This document shows positions 38,841 through 51,260 of a DNA stretch of 64,000 nt, in pieces. Position numbers and translations under genes: made by a program. The notes below the pieces were generated by a model. The model saw only the letters and a list, made by a program, of their open reading frames with translations. It did not search any database and was not told where the DNA came from. The stretch comes from Euwallacea fornicatus (taxonomy: Eukaryota; Arthropoda; Insecta; Coleoptera; Curculionidae). The stretch spans positions 3,968,001 through 4,032,000 of the forward strand of contig NC_089548.1 in assembly GCF_040115645.1 (NCBI RefSeq), read 5' to 3'. Positions within the stretch are counted from its first letter, which is position 1, and each line of letters opens with the position of its first letter.

Positions 38841-39480
38841 ATGGAGCAACGAATTAAAATCGAGTCTTTGGACAAAGGAGGAGTGAATCCCACTGAAATT
38901 TTGTGGCGATTACAGGCGTAACTCCGGAAGAACACCCTGTCGAGAAACCGTGTGTCTGCGTGGCACGAAGAATTTTCGCGAGTGCGCGGAAAGATCCAGA
39001 ACGAGCACGCTCGCCGTCCAAGGACGAGTACGACCGATGCCAACATTGAGGAGGTTCGAAATCTAATGGAGGGAAATTGTCGCCTAAATCTCTGGGAAGT
39101 TGCAGAGGAACTTATCATCGGTTATAGGGGTGCCCACCAGATGACTTGAAAATGCACGAAGTGACGGTTTCCCCGTCTGTTATCAGAGGATGACAAACAA
39201 CATCGATTCGAGATATCTCAGCGTCGCTTGAGTCGAATCAACCAGGTGGGTGCAGCTATTTGTCCCGACCTGTCCCCTTGCGACTTCTCTTTTTTCCGAT
39301 CTCTCAAAGAAGTGCTTGGAGGCCAACGCTTCGACAACGACGCGGCCTAAGCGTTTGTGCTTCAATGGCTGCAAGAAGGTTGAAAGTGTTTCCACGATAA
39401 TGGAACAAAAAAGCTCCCAATTCGATGGGAAAAATGTAGTTCGAGGGGGGCTCCATATATTGTTTCGGATCTTTGCATGT
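38841..39480 (+). pseudogene. Internally deleted mariner-like transposase relic
   Basis: Seen: one frame from ATG 38841 reads like a mariner transposase throughout. It has an N-terminal helix-turn-helix portion (MEQRIKIESLDKGGVNPTEI, then SRNRVSAWHEEFSRVRGK), RRPRTSTTDANIEEVRNLME, and from 39174 RLLSEDDKQHRFEISQRRL. It then jumps at about 39231-39263 to CPDLSPCDFSFFRSLKEVLG with the third catalytic Asp at 39282, and ends with LPIRWEKCSS near 39437. The middle of the enzyme, including the first two catalytic Asp, is missing, so a few hundred bases were deleted. Stops: TAA 38919, TGA 39147, TGA 39162, TAA 39348, TGA 39381. It differs from the element at 56197 (LSPCDF against LAPPDY), so it is another mariner lineage. 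No convincing terminal inverted repeats were found. Confidence 0.85.
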
Positions 39481-40610
39481 GCGTCATACACACGAATCTT
39501 AAGCATCAAATCAATTCGAGATCAACATAACATGTCACCAGTGGCGTTCCGAAAATTTTAAGTTTTTGGATCGAAATGAAAAAGCTGGTATAACGAGGGG
39601 AGGTAAAGGATCGGGGGAGATGAAGGACCGATAATTTATGAACTAAACACCAGAAAAATCAAATTAAAATCACGAAAATTGTTTATAGTTGTGCGGCAGA
39701 CGATGAAATCATTAACATATATTGTCACGCCTCTGATCGTGCTAGAATTGTAAAAAATAACCGACTCAAAGGCATACGTTCATCCCTCTATCTGTATTCA
39801 ATCCGTATAAGCTCTTATGGCCAATTTTGGCCTCTTACTCTAATCTGCAGAAGTCTTGCATATTATATCTCTGTCTTTGTGATTTGAACATTTCGCCCCC
39901 TCCACACACCCTAGACGCGTACGTGTTACCTAATTCGATATACACGCAGAGACCCAAATTGCAGACTATATGTTTCTAAGCCCAATTAAGCGACGTAGGA
40001 TTTTTTGCCATTTATGTTTGTTACACAAGTATAATGTGTTAACACCATGTACTAATTTGTTAACACGACGTGCGCCTGAGAGTTCAAGTTTCGGGCGAAT
40101 ATTCTAAGCCTATATCTTCGTATGAAGCACAAGTCTTCAATGTCCTCCCTATTTGTGATAACTCTGACGATCTGCAAGTCATGGAAAGTAGAAAATCAAT
40201 TGATTTCAGTTTTCTGAATGTTCAAGCGTAAGTATGGCATTTTGAAGCTTGAAGCGGTGGCATTTTACTACTGGACCGTGTTAACTTTTGACCGTGCATT
40301 GATTTGTAATTAGTCAACGAAGTACTAAAGAAGTAATAAGTCGGTAGGTGCTTTATTGCTGCCAATCCTACTAAATTGCCCTAAATATTAACAGTGTCCC
40401 GCAAATTAGCCGCTAAACTGGGGACTACATCGGCATCAGCCAGTTGGCAGTCAAATTTATATTCATGAGTAGAAATGATGTTACACGTACCTGCGTAGTT
40501 CAGCCTGAATAATTCGGTTTTAATCTTATTTTATTAATTGATGTTCACTTAGGGATGTGCAGCGAACTATAATGTTCCGGCATTTTGCTAAAAAAAAATA
40601 TTCAGAAAAA

Positions 40611-40638
40611 TAAGGGTCAATGTACACATTGACCCTTA
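40611..40638. promoter_or_regulatory. 28-bp palindrome with nuclear-receptor-like half-sites
   Basis: Seen: TAAGGGTCAATGT, AC, ACATTGACCCTTA, two perfect 13-base inverted arms with a 2-base centre. Each arm contains AGGGTCA, which fits the RGKTCA half-site of nuclear receptors, and a further AAGGTCAA follows at 40649. It could be a receptor-binding element, or only a small hairpin. Confidence 0.35.
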
Positions 40639-40891
40639 GGATACACCTAAGGTCAACATTTTGGGATCTTATATTCTTGTGTTGGATTTTCACGAATCAT
40701 GAGGAATTAAGATTAATGGAAATAGGGTAATCTAAATAATTTGGAGGCTTCCGATGATTAAACTGTGAAGTTCAAACACAATGCCATGAAGTTAATTTGA
40801 CTTCGATTTTGACAGTCATTTTCCTCTTTAGCCAAGAAAGCTGCAGCACTGATATGATAGCGTCAGATAATCCATGAATCAGAATAACTGT

Positions 40892-41963
40892 TTATAGAAG
40901 GTGTCCCGAAAATCAATATCAAAAACAGTATCAGGAAATTATTTGGGATGGAACATTAAGATTTGGTTCGTAATTTATTTGAAAAATTGTGCCGTTCAGG
41001 TGCTGTTGGCGGTCAAATTCATTGAAAGAAAATTCCTATATCTCGAGAACGCTTAAATAGATTTCAATGAAACCTATTGCGCATTTATTCTTTAGTACAG
41101 GCATTATTTTCATGTGCTATGCACGTCAATTCGCAGTGTGCCAAAGGTAAGTCGTTAGCCATCTTCGTACAAAAATGACCAGAATCTTTCCTTGCGTCGC
41201 TGTATCGAATTGATTTTTTTCTTGATGATACATTATGCTTTTCTCCAACTTTCCTATCTCTTGGAAATTTCTCGAACGGTTAAAATTTCACGCCGAAAAA
41301 AATTTTTTTTCTCATGCGCAGCACCAACTTGCCATCCTCTCCATAATTATCGATACTTGTCAATGTGAAAGCTTTCACAATTCATTTAAATTATTTTTTT
41401 ATTTTAGTTTTATTTTCTTTTTATGAGATCAGCCTGTCCTACAGATCACGAGACCTAGCTGGCCGTTCGACTGAACCTTCTCCAATTGTCGATAATTGTG
41501 GAAAGGATGGTAAGTTGGTGTTGTGTATGAGAAAAAAATTTTTTTTTTGCCGTGAAATGTTAACCGTACAAGAATTTTCTGAGAGATTTAAAAGAGGGAA
41601 AAAGGGCTAATGTATCGTCAGAAAAATAAATCAATACGATGCAGTTACCCAGTGAAAGGTCTGGTCATTTTTGTACGGAGATGGCTAAGAACTCACCACT
41701 TGCACATTGCGAATAGACATGAATGTTGCATGAGAATAATTCCCGTCTTAAGGAATAAATGTGCAATGGGTTTCATTGGAACGCATTAAAGCACTCTCGA
41801 GATATAGCAGAAAATATGTTTTTTTTTCTCAAGAATTTTGACCGTCAATAGCATATAAACAAGACACTTTTTTCAATTAACGTTTGAAGCAAACCATCAT
41901 ATTTTGACCCAAATAATCGGAAGATGCCATTTTTGACATCGATTTTCGGAACACCCGGTATAA
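40892..41963. mobile_element. 1.07-kb near-palindromic fold-back element (arms about 470 bp)
   Basis: Seen: the left arm 40892-41365 and right arm 41477-41963 are inverted copies along their length. Matching blocks include GGTGT(C/T)CCGAAAATC at the ends, TATCTCGAGA, CAATGAAACC.ATTGC, CATTTATTC, TTAGCCATCT.CGTACAAAA followed by TGACCAGA, CACCAACTT.CCATCCT and ATTATCGA. Only about 110 bases separate the arms. No transposase is visible; short open frames inside it are not coding-like. Transcription across it would give a long hairpin RNA. Terminal similarity to the ACAGGGTGT group is partial (the right end, on the minus strand, reads CCGGGTGTTCC). Confidence 0.87.
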
Positions 41964-44900
41964 CCAGTGAGGAATTGCATAGTTCGATGTAGCAAATGGG
42001 AATATGACACGAGTTACGCAAAATACCATTTCCTAACATATTTCACACATTTTTTCTTTAAAGTTTGCTGATCGATGAAGAACTTCTCAGAAAACGACGT
42101 ATGTTTTCACTTACGCAAGCTACGCCCGGTACTTGCAGTGTTACAGCAGCTATTGTGGTTATATTTGTGAACTGGATTTTGAAATTTCAACTTTGGAGGT
42201 ACTTTCACTATGTAATAACTTTCGAAATGAAAATACTATTATAATTATGAGTGAAAATCTCTGTATTGGTGGATCGCATTATTCTCAATGAGTAAGGAGA
42301 GGACACAATTATTCCGGTAATTAACCAATCACAATAGCCCAGGTTTAGTGAACGAAATGGAATGACGCAAAATCAATAAACGCCGTATGTGAAGTTCTGA
42401 CTTTTGTAGCGGAGGCTAGGAAGCATTGTGTCCGATCAAAATTTTCATTCTGTAATACAGCATTAGCATTCGAAGTATTCTAGATTTTACCATTCAAGCG
42501 AGACATCTTTAAAGTTTTGATTCCTGCAGAGTCTGTAGACACTGTATCTTCATTTAAAAAAGTAAAAGATGAAATTTTATCACTCCAACAATTAAAATCG
42601 TCTATATCATTCGACATGCGACTTCAAAAGAATGGGAATTAACAGGGAAAACACTCGTTCAAATGTACCTGAAATCTAAACAATAAACTTAAAAACAGAT
42701 TTAGATTCGAAAGTGGAACGAGATTTTGAGGGAAATGCATTTTAGTACTGGAAATCTGGTTTCGCAGTTTGAGTAGTTATAGGTACAAATCATTCTTAGA
42801 AACTGCAGCTGGAGTGCCGCACGCTGACTGATCGCATTTAAGTCTCTTTTTACATAAATTTTTCGAAATTTTGGGAGCTGTGAGTGTTCAAGGGGAACTC
42901 CATAATAATCTCCCGACTGGGAAAACCACTTGGTAATGCTGAAAATAGATGACTACGTTAAAAAACACAATTCCTCGAACACGTCGAAATTGAATAGTTT
43001 GGCTAAAGTTCCTTTTATATTTTCCGACATAATCTCTATACTCATTTTACCCAAAGGCCTTTTGAAATAACGAGGTTGTCTTCAACATCATTATCAGTAA
43101 GCAACAACTTCTGAACCAATAATCTCTCTGTTCGAATATAAGATAAGTTAAATATATTTTTGAACCATTTTGAGATTAAGTCTGCCCCACAAAGAGCACA
43201 TAGAAACCATCTGTTTTAGTGAAAGCACAGTTTTAATTACTTAGTACACTTTTTGATTTATTAAAAACCCGAGGCTAAAATTTGTATTGCAGATCCAGGA
43301 GGTGGATAGCAATATTTTCTATGGCTTCAATTTATGGGATTTATGCAGAAGCATTGTAGCAATTAAACCTGACAAAAAGACGTAAACTGCTCAATCAGAT
43401 TCAACCTTAGTCGGGTGGAAACTATATTTTCCGCCGACTTAATTCTTTGGGAGGCAAAAGAATGGCTGCAGCTTCGCGGTAAAATTGCCGAAATAAGCTG
43501 CTTTTATCTATATTTAGTTTTATTACAAACGACTTACCCTCTTTGTATTTTCTTTTGAGGTTTTTACCCTCTCATTTGCAAGAGCTGGCAAAAACTAGAC
43601 GAAAACGTTTACCGTCTTGTTCTGAAATTTTGTGACTGTTAATTTGCTTCACGAGGCACATAAATCACGTATGATATAAGCCCCTTTTCATATGGGTAAT
43701 ATCAATGACTAATATTACTTAGACGTAGCTAGGCACAAAGCACACATTAGCTTATAGGCAGGTATATCGAAACATTAGTCAACTGCCCTATTCACAGTCT
43801 ATTGTAATGGGCGCTTTGTTGAGTTATGATAGGGTAGGCACTTATTTAACCATCTGAATATTATCCTTTGGCGTGCAAGAGGATATTTTTAAGTGGTATT
43901 CGAGCATAGCTATTTGTATTCCGATATTTAATCCGAAACCAATTTAATTAAGATTCCTATATTGCTCTTACTGTGCTGAACTTCAAATTGGAAACATATT
44001 CCCCTCTGAAAACTAGCCCTATCTGTTCCGAAATTTCGATGCCGTACAAGGTGAATTTCTAATGAAGCTGCAAATTGAGGCGTATGCTTGAGGTCAAGAA
44101 ATTTTGTGGTCTATAGAGACTAAAGGCTTGGTAAACACGACTTTAATGAGGCCGAAAAAAGTATTTTGTCTTCAGGCAGTTCGGGGGCACGCAAGCATTT
44201 TTACACTACAAATGATACCACCATTTGTGAAGATTATTATCTAAATATCCATCAGCTATAAATTAGTGAGTAAATATCCACTTAGGGTTACACGAAACTT
44301 AGTCCTAATTGCACCGAAAATACGTAACAAACCTGGATTTTCCCAAGATCCCCCTTAGGCCCTGATGTTCAAAATATAATTTTCTTAACGGAACGAGTCC
44401 CCTATCTGACGGGTCAATTTTAATCCTCCAAGATGGGGCCATTAAGGATCGGCAGGCCCGCCTGGTCGTTTTCCTTATCTATGCCGCAATAGTCACAGGA
44501 ATATACACGCCATTTTGCACCCTATGACGTCATTTCGGTGCGATAAACTCAACTCTATACAGTTGATTTTGAGATTCAATCGAAACGTTTTTTGGGGTGT
44601 GCATCCAGGATATGATAAGGATGCGATAGAGGAATTGTGTAAGAATCACAAAGAGGGTGTAACTACTGTGTGCCATTACCGGGTCAATAGGGCGTTGAGC
44701 ACACTCCATAAATGTGTGGAACCCAGACGTTAAAGGTGGATTTCGCTTGCTTTTATCTCTATTGGGACAATCGACCAACACCACAAAATATAAATTCGGA
44801 GTATTGAACACGGGAAACGCATGGACAGCAAATGGCGAAGAGGAAGAGCAGAATTCGTGAAACCTGTTTCACTTTCCACAATTTCTATAACGTAAGGTGA

Positions 44901-47230
44901 GTCAGTTTATACTAGTGAGACATTGGCATTCGATGGATAACCTTATTCGTAGTGGGAACAGCAGATGTTGGAAAACCCTTAGGTGCTACACGACATCAAA
45001 GTTTAAGTTTTTTCTTGCATTTTTAACGTGGGCTCTATCGTTTAATTCGTCATTCAATTTGGAACGTTTCCTTGTTCGAAATTATCGTTAGCATTCCCAT
45101 GCTGGATTTCCATATTCGCATCTGTCAATCTATGGTAGGAATAATGTTTTCCACTATTCGGCAAGGTATTTTTATAGTTTGTTATGTGTCTGGAAATCAT
45201 CGTGAGAATACGACACAGAGTAATCAACATTGGGAATATCCAAAACGGCGGCAGTTAAAATTGAAACGCGAAAGCTTTCGCTAATTCAATCCGCTGAATT
45301 AGGAAAAATAAGTGCTCGTGCATTAGACCATCAGAAGGAAATCTGCAAAGCTCCTTTAGGTATTAAGTAACCGTCTATGCGCCGGAATGTGGCCGTGCAA
45401 CGACCACTAATCAAATATTAATACTTTCACTTCAGAAGAGTATTCTCGCGTGTTGTAGAATTCCTAACCCTCATCGATGTATGGAAGACACAATACCGCA
45501 TTCTCACAATTATTACTACAAATTTTTGTCTCTTTTCTATAACAACCCAACCGAGAATTTCTCATACTCTCGCACAAAGAAACTACGAAATGGAGTTATT
45601 TCCGATATTATAAAAACCCGGCGGTCACTCCTTTGTGGCGGTCCGTTTCCTAGAAAATCACATTTAGAGAAAGCTTTGCCCATCTGAAGGATTAACTCGA
45701 CCCTGCATTATCTTGGATGCACATCTCGAAAAAGGATAATTGACTTTCTTCGCTCCTGTGGCTTGATTTGGATGATTTACGAATGATGAAAGAATAATAT
45801 TTATTATTAATGATTCAGATATTCATAGAGGTAAATCAAATTGGTTTTGTCTGGAATTGGATATCTGCATTATAAAGAGTAAACATTGTTATCATCAGGC
45901 TTTGGATCTGCACCTACATTACAGGTGGTGCTTTAGTGAGGGATAAATGAAATTACGTGTGGCCAATGGCCAACTGGCATGATTTGTTTGCGACAAACAT
46001 GCGGGAATCTATCACAATAGTCGATTCTCAATATACGTTATCGTTTGATTGCATGGTCTCACAGTCCTCGTAAAGTAAACCTGCTGGTTAAATCACGTTT
46101 CCTATAATAGCTATTGCAACAATGATATGTTAGTTATGTCAGGATTTCGAACGACGTAAAACTCTAAATAAATAAATAATTTGCTAGTCCCTGAAATCTC
46201 GTCTAAGTTGAAAGGTTTTACAGCTATTTGGTCCTGGTATCATTTTCTTAAATTAGAATCGGTCGTGAAAGTTTCAGTCTTAATTGAGAGTCGAAGGCGG
46301 ACTTCAAAGATCAGCGAAGAATTTAAATATTGCTTTTTTCCCCGCCGGAGTTGCTCTCAACCTTTTAATTGAAATCCTAATGCGTATTTAAGTTTTTGCA
46401 AGCGCGATGTTCTAACCCAGTTTGAAAGTTAGTTCGTGGGTCTTATTTGCATTTAATAATGTTTTGAACTTGAATGTACAAGGCTTTTCTTCAAATTTAG
46501 ACACAGCACATGGCTCGTTGCTCATTTGCCTGACGAAATTGAAATAAAATTTTTTACGTTCAAGTACCGAAACTAACCCTAACTAGGTACTTCATTATTT
46601 TACACGTAGGGCAAGTGAAAAACAGATTAAAAAAATATAATATTATGGGTGAAAGATGAATAAGAAATTCCAAAGAGGAACGCACATAAGGCTGATGGAA
46701 CAACCGAAGTGTGAATATGAATGTGAGTTGCTAGGCATGAAATGTATAATTGAATAGAAAATTTATCTTCTGCGAGAAATGCTTTAAGTTTAGAATTTTT
46801 AGCGTTTACGCAGAAGTAGATACAATACGAAGCAAGTAATGGAATTATAGAATGGAAATCGGAAGCAGATCTGCCCTACGGTCATACGGTCATTGTTGCA
46901 GTTGATTATTACGGGTTGATGGAAATAAAATTGAACTTCGTCACAAAATAACGCAGACAATTACGGTTCCAATTCTTAAAGATTATCGTAAGTAAGATAT
47001 ATTTAATTGCACAGGAATTCCTCTAATTCCGGTTTTCACGAACCTTTAAAAAAAGGCACTTCATAAAAGATTAATTGCGCACTTTGAAGGTTGTAAACGG
47101 TTCCAGTGCCAATCCACTTGGTTTTAGTTGGGGATTATTTACGAGTAACTCTACCAACCCCATGGAAAAATTGAATCCAAGGAATTCGTCTGCACGTTCA
47201 TGATATCTCTAAAACAAAAACATTAAACTG
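41964..47230. other. Intron sequence, no gene seen
   Basis: Only short open runs. A CRE-like TGACGTCA occurs at 44525. The 72- and 93-codon open runs overlapping at 44515-44811 on opposite strands have no recognisable content. Confidence 0.45.
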
Positions 47231-47960
47231 GGAGGTCACGGGCTGTTGTTGGATGAATTAACAATCTATGGTATTCGTCTGAGTCGGTTTCCTTGTCTGG
47301 AGGATTTCATGTCAAACAAAAACTCAGGAGATAGTACCATGTTTTCTTCGAACCCATGGGGCGTTGCCATCGACGTTTTACGAGGCAATTTACTGAGACC
47401 TTTATCCTTCGTTAGTTGTATCAATGACATTTCTACTGGTAGCTGATTTAGTCGTTACATTTCTTTGTTTGCTGATGGTAAATCTGTGACCTGTTTTGGT
47501 CGGTATTTTGGTAATGTTAAACGAAGTGATTTGGTATCGGAGTCTGAGATGGAGAATTCGGCCTCAAATAATTGACTGCTGTTAAATCAGGCAACGACTG
47601 ATGCGGTCGTCTTCAGCTAGGGAGGCCTCAACAAAGGTTTATCGGCAAAATTTTGAAGGAAAAACCTTGGAACGAAAATCTGTATAACCTTCGTGGAATC
47701 CGTGTCGATACGAGCTCACCTGTGCGGACCAGACTGACGTGGTTTTGAACAGTGCATGTAACTCTTTGAGGATTCGTTAATTGTGAGCTGCGGACTTAAG
47801 TGGATATCAAAATTGACTGTGCATTATTTCTCCTATGTTCAGTCACACCTTGACTTTGCGACCATGGCTAGGACTAACACTCCAAGAGCATTTGAGTTTT
47901 TCTTACGGCAGAAAAAATTGTTAGAATGCCCTTCTTGCATTTGTACCCCAGCTGTTTCAT
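47231..47960 (+). pseudogene. Non-LTR retrotransposon reverse transcriptase relic (Jockey/CR1-like)
   Basis: Seen: conserved reverse transcriptase blocks in order in a decayed frame. HGLLLDELTIYGIR (47237 on) matches the block before the active site; WGVAIDVLRGNLLRPLSFV then CINDIS matches the GVPQGSVLGPLLF...INDI block; ISLFADGKSV carries the FADD active-site motif with the second Asp changed to Gly; LLLNQATTDAVVFS and GIRVDTSSPV match the downstream LNxxKT and FLGI blocks; YFSYVQSHLDFATMARTNTP matches the thumb. TGA 47444, TGA 47573 and TAG 47618 interrupt one frame, and later blocks need a frame change. The endonuclease domain and 5' part are absent, which is typical of 5'-truncated LINE copies. 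The 3' limit is uncertain, perhaps reaching about 48160. Clade assignment is from motif style only. Confidence 0.85.
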
Positions 47961-49383
47961 GAACTGAGCATTCGCTGCTTCTCTGAAGAAGAAGCTCTGG
48001 AAAGAATTATTTTTACCTTAGAAATCTGCGCAATAGGAACATTTTAATTTCTTCTAAATCAATTTACGCATTCCTCAGTTGCTCTTCTCTGCGTAGATGT
48101 AAAAACGTTTTACGCGCTCGTGGGACTTACCAAAGGTGGTTGCATTTATACCTTTCACTTGCTAGTTTACCATACGATAAACTCCATCTAGTAATCGCAT
48201 ATGTATGATGTCTAAATCCTCGCATAATTGAAACGATCCGAAAAAGGATAATAGAAATCTTGAAGCAGTCATGAAATCCCCCAAAGATGATATAGAAATC
48301 TTGAAACAATCGGCTGCCATTATGCGTCGCGTTACCCATGCGGTTGCACGTTTTCCATTCCGGGAAATCGCGGAGTATTTTCAATTATCCAGGATTACTC
48401 CAGAATCAGAATATATTTATCTGAGGATTGTCGATTATAGCCTTGGAAGCGTCACAAGGATTTTAACCAAACGGTTATCTTACCATATTGGCACATTCCA
48501 TCAAAGAGAATATTTTTGTAACCAGGTATGGACAGACTAAAGTCGTTGATTCGATTAGAAGGCGAGAACTGCTACAAGGAAAATAATCTCCACATTCAAG
48601 GAGGTTTTAGTTGCTGTTTGACCGCAAACACTCTTTCAGGTTTCTTGTTCAATTTAAGGCCTAATTGGATTTTCAATTGTCTTGGTGGCTTTTAATCGCC
48701 TTGAGATGTCTGGGAACTGTTGATTTTGGAAATTAGATTTTCTCTAAGTTTGCTACCACAATGGACATGAACATTATAATATCAGGCTTTAGAAGAATAA
48801 TATAAAAACCCCACACTTATTATCGATGGGGGTTGAGTGGGGGGAGGGCGGGTCGGATAGAAAATATGATATGCATAAAAAAATTTACCATACACGTTCA
48901 AACATGAAAACCCATTAAGTTCTTGTGTCGGTTGTTAATAATAATTCAAAACAAATGTTGTTATTTTGAGGGATTTTACGAGTGTGTTGAATAGGACCGT
49001 TAAACTTTCACCTTCGTAAGTGCATTTAGAGTTTTCGATTTGAAACAGGAGGGATAACGATGTTATAAAATAATATTATTTGCTGTTCTCTCATGTATGT
49101 TCGTACAGGACAGTTCAGGTCTGTTGTGGGCTGAAATACAGGACGTTTGATATAACATTGTTCATTTTTCGTATATGTTTCGAAGTTCCAGCAGTTGATG
49201 CCATAGAGAAAAAATTGGCCGAAAAAAATTTCGAAGTAAAAACCGAACAAATGAAGTTCGAATACCTTCATTCGATATTGAGAATATTTTAGTTGTAGTT
49301 CCCATAGAGCAATACCAACGAATATATACAGAAACTTGGATGACTAAGCGTTCGGGGAACGATTATTATTATTATATGCTATA

Positions 49384-49670
49384 TACAGGGTGTCTCAGAT
49401 CAAAGTTCAGATATTTTGACCATGGTCTTTACTAATGAAATTAACAAACACGTGTTTTTTCTTTTTGTCCAAAAGTCTGTCGTTTAAGTTCCAGGGCTCT
49501 TTGAATGTGGGGCCCCATTTGGATAAAATAATTCATGTTGGAAGAACCCTTCAACGGATCGTTATGAAATTTGGTGTACAAACCTTTTTCGATCGTAGCA
49601 ATTCACAAGTAAAATAATTAAATATGGAGCTTTTAAGATACATACATACATATATATCTTAAAAGTTGCG
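49384..49670 (+). repeat. ACAGGGTG-type repeat end with adjacent hairpin
   Basis: Seen: ATATACAGGGTGTCTCAGATC at 49382, followed by sequence without coding capacity. The stretch ends near a perfect hairpin at 49630-49665 (CTTTTAAGATA / TATCTTAAAAG, loop of 14). No opposite end was identified, so this is a fragment or a one-ended copy. Confidence 0.5.
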
Positions 49671-51221
49671 AATAGGGCGGTTCAATTAGGGTAAGGTAAT
49701 ACTTCTGTCTCTTGTCTGGATCTGGTCACAATAATTAGAAAATGCCCGAAACACCAAATTCATTAATTAAGCTAAAAAGCTCTTGAAAACCGGGCCTTTG
49801 CATGCAACGTTGTTTATTCTTTCTCGATCAATTTCCATTCCAAACACTCCCAACAACGTCCTTTCGCGATGGCATCGTGTAAATTTTGAATTTTTTCAGG
49901 TTTTATTGATTCCTATGATTTCGTCTCACATTATACATGGATGTAAACACCATTTGAGAGTTTTCTCCCCGAAGTCTTCGCGTTACCATCTGAAAGGGCA
50001 CTTAACCACCACGAGTGCTTCCAAAATATTTCCTGAAGAAGCGCAAGACTCGAGGACTAATAACGCTTCAACGCAGAAATAATTAACAAAATTAACCTTG
50101 TGGCTGTCCTCCATCCCCCTCCCGCATTTAAATTAGTAAGAAATTAAATAAAACAGCCTTCGCTCTGACACGAAAATAAAAGAGCGAATTTCTTTTATAG
50201 CCAATCCAAGTCGGGTTAATCCAGGCTTGAAGATAATCACTGTCCTTGGTACTAAGTCCTTTCTAATTTTCTAATTTCGCCGCACTAGTAAAAAGGCAAA
50301 ATCTGCATACGTATGGTCGGCGATGTCTTATCTTTATTTGCCGGGTCCGTTTTTGCGGGCTTCCGTAAAGGAACGAATGGGATTTAAGGAGATTTTAGCT
50401 GCAATAATTGACCCAGATTTCCTCAGATGTACTGCCAGAGGATTTGATAAATTCAAAACAGGAGCATTTTCTTTGATTAAACCTTTTAGGGGCGGGCATT
50501 TGGGCCTGAAAAAGGCAGGAAGCATACGCTTTAACTGGCGACAATCGAACTATTTCCTCCGGGAAAAAGACATCCATCAGGCCTTGGCATTTTCCGCTCA
50601 TGTCGCGACTCGTCTCTGACAAATGGCAACATAATTCCGTAAATAGGGCCCGTCATAAGCTTGGTATATTAATGTTTCTCTGATTGATCCACGACGGAGA
50701 ACTAAAGGTCCCCCGCTTCTATTTCACTTTTGATTAATGACTCGCAAGGATCTAATTTCCACCCATATTAAGGCTTTATGTAGTTTTTGCTATTTACGCT
50801 TGGTGTGCTAGCTGCGAAGTGTCAATCCATAAATTTTAAACAAATCGGAAATTCCATCCTTGCGAAAATAAAAGATCGATTCCTGAGGGGCCACGTAGTA
50901 CGTGAAAAGAATGCCGTTCTGCGATGGAAAACTAACGCCCAAATCTGGTTGTTTGTTTTCAATTATTGACGGCTTCGGAAAATTCTGGATAAATTTTCCT
51001 TTGTGTATCATAATTCGTCCTGATCTGACGCGTTTATTTATGTGAATTCAAACTTTTCCTTCCCAGGTGGAAAACCCATGATTGACATCTAAGACGGAAC
51101 CTTGGAAAAACACTGGGTCAGCAAGGTCTAATCTTTCGGCAAACAGACTGTAAGCTCTTAATCCTCCTAAATAATTCCGTCAACAAAAGATGGACAAATA
51201 AATAAGAAGGGTGTTCAGATT

Positions 51222-51260
51222 CACACACACACACACACACACATACACACACACACACAC
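51222..51260 (+). repeat. (CA)n microsatellite
   Basis: Seen: about 19 CA units with one interruption (ATA). Confidence 0.95.

Noticed and set aside
38560..39640. Search for terminal inverted repeats of the deleted mariner
   Set aside because: No pair better than scattered 8-9-base matches was seen, so boundaries are not given.
43293..43385. Acceptor TGTATTGCAG and a 30-codon phase 0 run
   Set aside because: Weak pyrimidine tract, no donor, and a run length expected by chance among the many acceptors checked.
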